NCBI GenBank assembly: GCA_947176475.1
Contig: CAMWQX010000095.1
Coordinates: forward strand, 1 to 5,548
DNA length: 5,548 nucleotides
Reading direction: 5' to 3'
From: an uncultured Bacillota bacterium
GTDB taxonomy: Bacteria > Bacillota_I > Bacilli_A > RF39 > UBA660
Each line of letters opens with the position of its first letter. The first letter of the stretch is position 1. The notes below the pieces were generated by a model. It made no database searches and was not told the origin of the DNA. It saw only the letters and a program-made list of their open reading frames with translations. A program made the translations under genes and the position numbers. Shown here one piece after another: positions 1 to 5,532 of the stretch.

Positions 1-49
1 TCTAATAACTATAATTCATTTATTTTTCTTATTTGGCCCTTCCTTCTGA

Positions 50-628
50 TTAAATTTGTACATCATAATGAAAATAATAGTTGTCATTTCTTTTCTTAGT
101 CGTAAGAGGAATTATTGTCCAAGTTTTTTTATCCTTTGTAGACCTCCATAGAATTGCTGGTCTTAATTTTCTTAATTCGCTTCCAATGTTATATCCCATA
201 TTAATCCAATAAATTCCATTTTGTTTTAAACTCATTGATTGAATTTGCTGATTGTTTATGATAAATTTATCTCTACACCACTTTAAATAGGTTACTCCAT
301 CTATATTTGAATTTACATTACTATTCAAATAATTAATTAAAGTATTTTTGCATTGTATCAATATTTCATTATACTCTTTGTCTAATATCTTTAATGGTTT
401 CCCTTTTTGATATATACATCGTGACATATTATTTTTTTTACAATCTTTAATGGACTTTAAATCTGCGTATTTGTTAATAGATTTTAAGTATATACTGTTG
501 TCAGTATCTTTCGAATTAATTGGCACTCCCACATAATGATTTGCAGAAATATCATAAATAATTAATACCCATTCATTTTTTCCATTTTCGTTTGTCTCAT
601 ATATTTGTTTATGATTAATTGTTAACAT
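50..628 (-). CDS. PemK/MazF-like toxin-family protein with atypical domain order
   Basis: This 192-residue protein resembles PemK/MazF endoribonuclease toxins, which cut mRNA in the cytoplasm. Residues 138-179 carry the N-terminal family pattern: GIYWINMGYNIGSE, then LRPAIL (R156, P157) and IPLTTK (T176/T177). The Arg and Thr match the usual catalytic positions. The protein then stops at residue 192, about half a domain short of the normal ~110-residue fold. Residues 20-100 (EWVLIIYD, VGVPINSK, then NNMSR, GKPLKI and a helix) look instead like the second part of a MazF domain without its first strand. The order therefore seems permuted, or it is a degenerate plus a truncated copy. The ATG at 628-626 is chosen because AGGGGG lies 6 nt upstream. 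No antitoxin gene is visible, although one could lie beyond the window. Family membership is fairly secure; activity is not, and a non-toxic regulator or a decaying gene is possible. Confidence 0.72.
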   Translation of the reverse strand: MLTINHKQIYETNENGKNEWVLIIYDISANHYVGVPINSKDTDNSIYLKSINKYADLKSIKDCKKNNMSRCIYQKGKPLKILDKEYNEILIQCKNTLINYLNSNVNSNIDGVTYLKWCRDKFIINNQQIQSMSLKQNGIYWINMGYNIGSELRKLRPAILWRSTKDKKTWTIIPLTTKKRNDNYYFHYDVQI

Positions 629-634
629 AGTTTT

Positions 635-640
635 CCCCCT
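635..640 (-). promoter_or_regulatory. Ribosome binding site of the PemK/MazF-like gene
   Basis: On the minus strand AGGGGG lies 6 nt before the ATG at 628-626. It comes only 3 nt after the T-run of the leader hairpin, so no promoter fits between them and translation depends on transcripts that read through that hairpin. Confidence 0.75.
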
Positions 641-643
641 AAT

Positions 644-680
644 AAAAAAAGAGTATCTTTCTCATTGAATAAAAGATACT
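644..680 (-). terminator. Terminator-like leader hairpin before the PemK/MazF-like gene
   Basis: The 9-bp arms AGTATCTTT and AAAGATACT (minus strand 680-672 and 660-652, perfect) enclose an 11-nt loop. They are followed after one base by seven T residues (650-644). This is the form of an intrinsic terminator, but it lies between the promoter at 693-721 and the ribosome site at 635-640. It would therefore act inside the gene's own short leader, as an attenuator or a leaky terminator. Most of the stem is A-T, so the hairpin is only moderately stable. Confidence 0.65.
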
Positions 681-692
681 TCTCACAACTTA

Positions 693-721
693 AGTATATA
701 AAAAGATGATATATATGTCAA
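693..721 (-). promoter_or_regulatory. Sigma-A-type promoter for the PemK/MazF-like gene
   Basis: On the minus strand TTGACA (721-716) is an exact -35 consensus. A 17-bp spacer follows, then TATACT (698-693), one base from the -10 consensus. Transcription should start near 687-684, giving a leader of roughly 60 nt. The -35 box sits in the loop of the palindrome at 700-739, so anything binding that palindrome would occlude the promoter. The call rests on near-consensus boxes and optimal spacing. Confidence 0.78.
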
Positions 722-739
722 TTGATATATCATCTTTTT
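700..739 (-). terminator. Terminator-like palindrome after the 758-residue gene, overlapping a promoter
   Basis: The perfect 15-bp arms AAAAAGATGATATAT (minus strand 739-725) and ATATATCATCTTTTT (714-700) enclose a 10-nt loop and begin 2 nt after the stop codon of the upstream gene. The right arm ends in five T residues. This fits an intrinsic terminator, although the stem is AT-rich. The same symmetry is centred on the -35 region of the next gene's promoter, so it could also be an operator. Confidence 0.7.
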
Positions 740-741
740 GG

Positions 742-951
742 TTAACCTACTAGAACGATGCGAGAACTGACGTGAACTTGAGTGCCACCAGAATGACAAG
801 CGCCACTGAACTGACCAGAAAGAAAGCCAGTGTAATAATATCCTCCTCGATCGAACCAAGGGTCAATATCTCGCACAAAGTGTAAAAGATCTGAATACCA
901 TTTACCATGTGGTCTATTAAAATTATCTGAGTCTTCATAATGATCAAAACT
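742..951 (-). other. Hypervariable C-terminal segment of copy 1, DGR variable-region-like
   Basis: This segment codes for residues 690-758, after the invariant RILGDATGEMG. Against copy 2 the last 69 residues align without gaps, but only about 27 are identical. Those are mostly scaffold positions: WY, FV, WF, RGG, GQF and SRIVL. GC over the final ~159 nt is about 44% by hand count, against about 25-32% just upstream. Codons shift from AGA/TTA to CGA, CGC, CTT and GTC. C741 is unique to this copy. The layout matches the variable regions of DGR lectin-fold targets, but no template repeat is in view. Confidence 0.5.
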
Positions 952-3018
952 TCCCATTTCTCCTGTAGCATCTCCTAGTATTCGATAATTATCTGTTGTA
1001 AACGCACTATCAACATTATATAAGTCAAAGTATTTAGCATTATAATTTGCTATAGTTGATGTTGTAAATCCACTATATCCTAATTTTCCGCTTATGTATG
1101 ATGACATATACTCATGGGCACCTCCTGACATATCATATACTCCTGAAATATTTCCAGTTGTAGAAGCTAAATATCCGATTGATGTATTATACGGTTGATT
1201 AAATGAAGAATCATCTCCATATGTTCCAGGATGGGTGTGTTGATCTAAAGTCGGTAATCCGCTATATCCTGTTTTAAATGATGAATTATTATTGATATTT
1301 ACTTCATATCCTATTCCATATTTAGAATGAGAAAGAATTGCTACTGCTCCCCACTCGGTATTCTTCATCATATGCGAATCTAATGAACGTTCATAATTGT
1401 ATGAACTTACAAAGAAGTTATAGACTGTATTACCTCTCCATGAGTATACATTTGGCTTTATTATTATTTTTGATGAATCTGAGCTATTTACTTCAGCGGC
1501 CTCTGTTGTCGTTGCTCCTCTATAGCCTGTTTCAAATTTACCTACCCAAAATCCATTTACTCCAAGCGTTATAAATGCTGGATGTGTCATATATTCTCCA
1601 TTGTTGCAATTACCTGTTGCTCCTGAAGTCATTGGTGTTTTACATGATATTCCTTCAGCATCAGTTGTGTCTTTTATATCAAAAACGATATCTATTTCAT
1701 GAACATTTTTGCTTGATGTACCCGTATTCCATAATTTATATTTATACTTTGGTATCCACACAAAGTATGATTCAATATCGTTCTCATTTATTGTATCTCC
1801 AACCTTATAGTTTTGAGATGGTGAAGCATTTAAGATTACCGCATTTGCCCATTTCTTTTCAGAATAGTTATACCATTTTTTATCATCTTTACTTACCATT
1901 GTTACTTTTCCATCATCAGCTAATGTTACTGGTATAAGTTTACCTCCAGCATCTATTTTTGGAGGAGTTGCATTTGATTGATCTACATTTTCTTGAATTT
2001 CTTCTTCAAAAGAAATTATATAAGGATTTGTTAATGTTCCTCTTCCTTTGGTTATTAGTAGTTTCGTGTCTAAATAAACAACTGGACGTACAGCAAATTC
2101 ATTAGTTGCTCCTGCTCCAACATCAACTAAACCAGATGGGTTAACAGCAAAAAGATGTCGTGAATTATTAATATATGAATTAAGAGTCCATTGCCATGAT
2201 GTTGATTTGTATAAATAATCATTACTAAAACAATCATTTGTTGAATACTTAATAATATCTTTTTTTAAACAAGAAGAACGCACTGAACCTCCTACTGCAA
2301 ATCCATAATCACTGGGATACATTAATCCAACATATCCAGTCCAGGTGGTGGCATTTCCGGTATATACTTTTGTTCCACGTTCATAGGTATAAAGATTTGA
2401 TGTCGTAACCCCTGCCGTATCGTGTCCACCCAAATTCCAAACAACATTAGATATCATTGTTTTAGATTCAGAAGATAATCCAACATTGCTATAATTATTT
2501 GAACGTTTAAAGTAATCTCCTGAATTTAATATTTTTTGTAACGATGATGTGCTCCAATTATTAAGACCCGAAGTATCATAAGCAATAGTTCCTATTGACT
2601 CTTCCCTAATTATCTTTACTCTAGAAGCACTCTTACCTTTTGAATCTTTGATGTTATTCATAACTCCTATGATACGCCATAGTTCTCCGTTAAATTCTAC
2701 ATAGTTATTGGGATTTGTTCCAATATATCTAAGATTATTATCTGTAGTTCCATCATTGGCTAGATTTATTTTATCAGTCATAGATAGATTCGTTATATAA
2801 CTTATCATATTTTCATTTATTAACTTTTCATCTAAATAGCCAGCTAGAGAATATAACTCATCTATTGCTCCTTGGACATTAGGTGATGATCCTCCACTTT
2901 TAGATGTATCATATATTACATCTGATGCTTTGATTATTGTTACAGCATATACTCCTGTTATGGATATAATTGCTAATAATCCCATACATATAAATAATTT
3001 CTTCATTCTTTTTTTCAT
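742..3018 (-). CDS. Membrane-anchored two-domain C-type-lectin-like surface protein, copy 1 (758 aa)
   Basis: The likely role is surface recognition outside the membrane; the ligand is unknown. Residues 1-29 form a signal/anchor: basic KKRMKK, a hydrophobic stretch, possible cleavage after VYA at 25. Residues 47-56 (NVQGAIDELY) are a recurrent motif in such surface proteins. Residues ~98-335 (YVEFNGELWRIIGV, WTGYVGLMYPSDYG, C250/C263, RPVVYL) resemble DUF6273-like lectin-fold domains. A linker at ~348-400 is almost identical in the neighbour. Residues ~415-758 resemble the sulfatase-modifying-factor/C-type-lectin fold (YFVWIPKYKYKLW, NTEWGAVA, GVYDMSGGAHEY, WFDRGG, SRIVLV), with C459/C471 possibly paired. 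There is no LPXTG motif. The ATG at 3018 has AAAGGA 9 nt upstream; M5 is a weaker alternative. It is a tandem paralogue of the 753-residue gene and differs from it most in the last 69 residues. The fold call is by pattern only. Confidence 0.8.
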   Translation of the reverse strand: MKKRMKKLFICMGLLAIISITGVYAVTIIKASDVIYDTSKSGGSSPNVQGAIDELYSLAGYLDEKLINENMISYITNLSMTDKINLANDGTTDNNLRYIGTNPNNYVEFNGELWRIIGVMNNIKDSKGKSASRVKIIREESIGTIAYDTSGLNNWSTSSLQKILNSGDYFKRSNNYSNVGLSSESKTMISNVVWNLGGHDTAGVTTSNLYTYERGTKVYTGNATTWTGYVGLMYPSDYGFAVGGSVRSSCLKKDIIKYSTNDCFSNDYLYKSTSWQWTLNSYINNSRHLFAVNPSGLVDVGAGATNEFAVRPVVYLDTKLLITKGRGTLTNPYIISFEEEIQENVDQSNATPPKIDAGGKLIPVTLADDGKVTMVSKDDKKWYNYSEKKWANAVILNASPSQNYKVGDTINENDIESYFVWIPKYKYKLWNTGTSSKNVHEIDIVFDIKDTTDAEGISCKTPMTSGATGNCNNGEYMTHPAFITLGVNGFWVGKFETGYRGATTTEAAEVNSSDSSKIIIKPNVYSWRGNTVYNFFVSSYNYERSLDSHMMKNTEWGAVAILSHSKYGIGYEVNINNNSSFKTGYSGLPTLDQHTHPGTYGDDSSFNQPYNTSIGYLASTTGNISGVYDMSGGAHEYMSSYISGKLGYSGFTTSTIANYNAKYFDLYNVDSAFTTDNYRILGDATGEMGSFDHYEDSDNFNRPHGKWYSDLLHFVRDIDPWFDRGGYYYTGFLSGQFSGACHSGGTQVHVSSRIVLVG

Positions 3019-3027
3019 ACTACTAAT

Positions 3028-3033
3028 TCCTTT
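3028..3033 (-). promoter_or_regulatory. Ribosome binding site of copy 1
   Basis: AAAGGA lies 9 nt before the ATG at 3018. The surrounding AGAAAGGAATT and the 9-nt spacing are the same in copy 2, which supports both start choices. Confidence 0.75.
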
Positions 3034-3040
3034 CTTTTGA

Positions 3041-3080
3041 ACAAAAAATTATCGTAGAACTAGATATATTCTACGATAAT
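3041..3080 (-). repeat. Palindrome E1 with T-run in the leader of copy 1
   Basis: Perfect 12-bp arms ATTATCGTAGAA (minus strand 3080-3069) and TTCTACGATAAT (3059-3048) enclose the 9-nt loop TATATCTAG. The right arm runs into a T-run (six T in a row) and then the ribosome site at 3028-3033. The core, TCGTAGAA-N9-TTCTACGA, recurs in E3 at nearly the same distance from its start codon (34 vs 33 nt), and inverted in E2 (25 of 27 bases). It could be a leader attenuator, a dimeric regulator site or a recombinase site. The sequence shows the structure but not which of these it is. Confidence 0.7.
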
Positions 3081-3140
3081 AATATTTATATATTTAAAGA
3101 AATTAGTGTATTTAATAAATAAAAATATTAATTTTATTAC

Positions 3141-3169
3141 TAAATATATGGATATTTAATAGAAATCAA
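3141..3169 (-). promoter_or_regulatory. Weak candidate promoter for copy 1
   Basis: On the minus strand TTGATT (3169-3164) and TATTTA (3146-3141) are 17 bp apart, upstream of E1. The -10 box is poor and the whole stretch is AT-rich, so chance matches are expected. The -35 box falls in the outer arm of palindrome E2, which parallels the PemK/MazF-like gene, where the -35 box sits inside the preceding gene's palindrome. If the call is right, the promoter lies between the facing repeats E1 and E2. Confidence 0.25.
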
Positions 3170-3207
3170 TTCGTAGAATATATCTAGTTCTATGATTTCT
3201 ATTAAAT
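3154..3207 (-). repeat. Compound palindrome E2 downstream of copy 2
   Basis: The perfect 15-bp outer arms ATTTAATAGAAATCA (3154-3168) and TGATTTCTATTAAAT (3193-3207) surround an inner copy of the TCGTAGAA-N9-TTCTATGA element (3171-3195). That element is in reverse orientation to E1 and matches its reverse complement at 25 of 27 positions. It begins 5 nt after the stop codon of copy 2, so the hairpin may mark the end of that transcript. It lacks a clear T-run and is not a canonical intrinsic terminator. Confidence 0.7.
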
Positions 3208-3212
3208 CTTTA

Positions 3213-3422
3213 TTATGCTGTTAGAACGATTCGAGAACCAATACTAGCGAAGGCAACTCCGTTACCCATAGTGAAAAAGAACTGACCAGCTAGACCTCCG
3301 TAAGAACTCTGTCCCCCTCGAGTGAACCAAGAATTGTTCGGCTCAACAAAGTTTGACTGGTCCCCATACCAACTGCTATGCCATCTGCTACCATTATCGC
3401 CATCTAGGTATTGTTTGACTGG
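3213..3422 (-). other. Hypervariable C-terminal segment of copy 2, DGR variable-region-like
   Basis: This codes for residues 685-753, directly after the invariant RILGDATGEMG. GC is about 46% by hand count, against about one third just upstream. Scaffold residues WY, FV, WF, RGG, GQF and SRIVL are kept, while the residues between them differ from copy 1 in nearly every case. Variable positions include Asn, Ser, Gly and aromatic residues, as expected for an exposed binding face. A shared end block, TCTCG-A/C-ATCGTTCTA in coding sense, would sit where DGR variable regions carry their homology anchor. That reading is inference. Confidence 0.5.
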
Positions 3423-5474
3423 TCCCATTTCTCCTGTTGCATCTCCTAATATTCTGTATTGATATGTATTAATTTCACTACTAGCATTATAAACATCAAA
3501 ATATTTTGCATTATAATTAGCAAGAGTTGCTGTAGTAAAGCCACTTGATGATGTGGTACCACTTATATAAGCTGCCGTATATTCATGTGCGCCACCACTC
3601 ATATCGTATACTCCAAAAATATTTCCTGTTGTACTCGCTAAATACCCGATTGATGTATTATACGTTTGGTTGAATGTTATACCATCCCCATAGGTACCAA
3701 GATATGTTTGTTGATCTGTACTCGGAAGTGCGCTGCTTCCTGTTTTATATGATGAATTATTATTGATATTTACCTCTCTATTAATTCCATATTTTGAATG
3801 AGATAGATATGCAACAGCTCCCCATTCTATATTTTTCACCATATGGGAATCTAATGAACGATTATAATTGTAGGCACTTACAAAGAAATTATAAACCGTA
3901 TTATTTCTCCACGAATATACATTTGGCTTTATTATTATCTTTGATGAATCTGAACTGTTTGCTTGAGCTGATGATACTGTTGTTGCTCCTCTATACCCCG
4001 TTTCAAATTTACCTACCCAAAACCCATTGACTCCTAATGATATAAATGCTGGATGTGTCATATATTCCCCATTATTACAATTACCTGTGGCTCCTGAAGT
4101 CATTGGTGTCTTACAAGATTTTCCTTCAATGTCTGTGGTATCTTTAGTGTCAAATATAATATCTATCTCATGGGCATTCTTACTTGCTGTTCCTGTATTC
4201 CATAATTTATATTTATACTTTGGTATCCAGACAAAGTATGATTCTATATCTGATTCTTTAATAATATCTCCTACTTTATATGTTTTAGATGGATAGGCAT
4301 TTAATATAACTGCATTCGCCCATTTCTTTTCTGAATAGTTATACCAATTATCATCATCTTTACTAACCATAGTTACTTTTCCATCATCAGCTAATGTCAC
4401 TGGTATTAGTTTTCCACCTTCATCTATCTTTGGTGGTGATGCATTTGATGTATCTGTTTCAATTGATGTATAAGATAATTTATAAGGATTTGTACTTGAC
4501 CCATTGCCTCCTATCCTATATAGGTTTTGATTAAGAAAAACAACAGGCTTCACAGAATAACTACTTTTTGATTGATCACCTGACAAAAGACCATCAGACC
4601 GAATGAGAAACGTATAAGATGGACTGTCTAAAACTGGTGATAAAGTCCATTGAGTTGAAGCCGAATACAACCAGTCGTTGTTATAACACTGATTTCCACT
4701 ATATCCGTTCATTGATAAAGATAGACATTTACTTCTTACATTTTCACCAACAGCATACCCATAATCACTGGGATACATTAATCCAATCTCACCAGTCCAT
4801 GTTGTAGGTCTACCTGCATACACATCTATTCCTCGTTCATACGCATATATATTTGAAGATGTTACCATGCTTGTATGATAACTTCCCAAATTCCACATTA
4901 CACTGCTTATCATAGATTTTGCTTCGCTTGTTAAGCCAATTGAACTATATGTATTTTTACGGTTATAGTAATCTCCAGAATTTAGTATCTGTTGTAATGC
5001 TGATTTAGTCCAATCATTGACATTATTACTATTCCAAGATAAATCTCCAATGGATTTATCTCTAATTAACTTAATTCTTGAAGTACTTATTCCGTTTGAA
5101 TCTTTAACATTATTCATAACACCGATTATCCGCCATAGTTCTCCATTGAACTCAACATAATTATCAGGATCTGCTCCGATATATCGTAAATTATTGTCAG
5201 AAGTTCCATCATACGCTAAGGTTTCTTTATCTTTCTTTGCAAGATTTATTATATATGATATGAAGTTTTTATTTAAATTTACTCCTCCTCCACCATCCGA
5301 TATCTCATATAACTCATCTATTGCTCCTTGAACATTTGATGATGATCCTCCACTTTTTGAATTATCATATATTACATCTGATGCCTTTATTATTGTTATT
5401 GCATATACGGTTGTTATGGATATTGCTATCAATATAACTGTATAAATGAGTAATTTCTTTACTTTATTTTTCAT
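3213..5474 (-). CDS. Membrane-anchored two-domain C-type-lectin-like surface protein, copy 2 (753 aa)
   Basis: This is a paralogue of the 758-residue protein with the same plan. Residues 1-29 form a signal/anchor (MKNKVKK, hydrophobic core, VYA at 23-25), followed by NVQGAIDELY at 47-56. A GGGG run at 61-64 replaces the other copy's sequence. The first lectin-like domain spans ~98-331, with YVEFNGELWRIIGV, GLMYPSDYG, C250/C263 and KPVVFL. The linker at ~345-392 is conserved. The second domain, ~410-753, has YFVWIPKYKYKLW, C454/C466, GVYDMSGGAHEY, WFTRGG and SRIVLTA. It has no sorting motif and lacks the paired cysteines that catalytic formylglycine-generating enzymes carry near the C-terminus, so a binding role is more likely than an enzymatic one. 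The ATG at 5474 has AAAGGA 9 nt upstream. Any partner genes further upstream are outside the window. Ligand and exact family are inferred. Confidence 0.8.
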   Translation of the reverse strand: MKNKVKKLLIYTVILIAISITTVYAITIIKASDVIYDNSKSGGSSSNVQGAIDELYEISDGGGGVNLNKNFISYIINLAKKDKETLAYDGTSDNNLRYIGADPDNYVEFNGELWRIIGVMNNVKDSNGISTSRIKLIRDKSIGDLSWNSNNVNDWTKSALQQILNSGDYYNRKNTYSSIGLTSEAKSMISSVMWNLGSYHTSMVTSSNIYAYERGIDVYAGRPTTWTGEIGLMYPSDYGYAVGENVRSKCLSLSMNGYSGNQCYNNDWLYSASTQWTLSPVLDSPSYTFLIRSDGLLSGDQSKSSYSVKPVVFLNQNLYRIGGNGSSTNPYKLSYTSIETDTSNASPPKIDEGGKLIPVTLADDGKVTMVSKDDDNWYNYSEKKWANAVILNAYPSKTYKVGDIIKESDIESYFVWIPKYKYKLWNTGTASKNAHEIDIIFDTKDTTDIEGKSCKTPMTSGATGNCNNGEYMTHPAFISLGVNGFWVGKFETGYRGATTVSSAQANSSDSSKIIIKPNVYSWRNNTVYNFFVSAYNYNRSLDSHMVKNIEWGAVAYLSHSKYGINREVNINNNSSYKTGSSALPSTDQQTYLGTYGDGITFNQTYNTSIGYLASTTGNIFGVYDMSGGAHEYTAAYISGTTSSSGFTTATLANYNAKYFDVYNASSEINTYQYRILGDATGEMGPVKQYLDGDNGSRWHSSWYGDQSNFVEPNNSWFTRGGQSSYGGLAGQFFFTMGNGVAFASIGSRIVLTA

Positions 5475-5483
5475 ACTTCAAAT

Positions 5484-5489
5484 TCCTTT
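5484..5489 (-). promoter_or_regulatory. Ribosome binding site of copy 2
   Basis: AAAGGA lies 9 nt before the ATG at 5474, within AGAAAGGAATT, the same block as in copy 1. Confidence 0.75.
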
Positions 5490-5498
5490 CTATTAAAT

Positions 5499-5532
5499 AA
5501 AAAGTGTCGTAGAATCTGGTATATTCTACGAT
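5499..5532 (-). repeat. Palindrome E3 with T-run in the leader of copy 2
   Basis: Perfect 8-bp arms TCGTAGAA (minus strand 5531-5524) and TTCTACGA (5514-5507) enclose the 9-nt loop TATACCAGA. A T-run (TTTTT) follows a few bases later, before the ribosome site. It has the same orientation as E1 and matches it at 22 of 27 positions; all but one of the differences are in the loop. The window ends 16 nt beyond, so its promoter, and any facing partner like E2, cannot be seen. Confidence 0.68.

Noticed and set aside
750..971. A minus-strand 73-codon frame overlapping the end of the 758-residue gene
   Set aside because: It is an alternative frame within the hypervariable segment with no ribosome site or family resemblance; copy 2 gives no comparable frame.
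1338..1937. Two consecutive plus-strand open frames of 78 and 120 codons
   Set aside because: They lie antisense within the 758-residue gene, are rich in Leu/Tyr/Ser from the reverse of AT-rich codons, have no convincing ribosome site and show no recognisable motif.
3078..3169. A known riboswitch class or small RNA gene between the large genes
   Set aside because: Apart from the palindromes the segment is nearly pure A/T with no recognisable conserved core.
3794..4807. Plus-strand open frames inside the 753-residue gene
   Set aside because: They are antisense shadows of a well-supported gene; similar frames appear at the equivalent place in the paralogue only because the underlying sequence is duplicated.
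742..5474. Catalytic formylglycine-generating enzyme activity for the C-terminal domains
   Set aside because: The fold pattern is similar, but the conserved C-terminal catalytic cysteine pair is absent: copy 1 has one Cys (741) and copy 2 has none in that region. A binding domain fits better.
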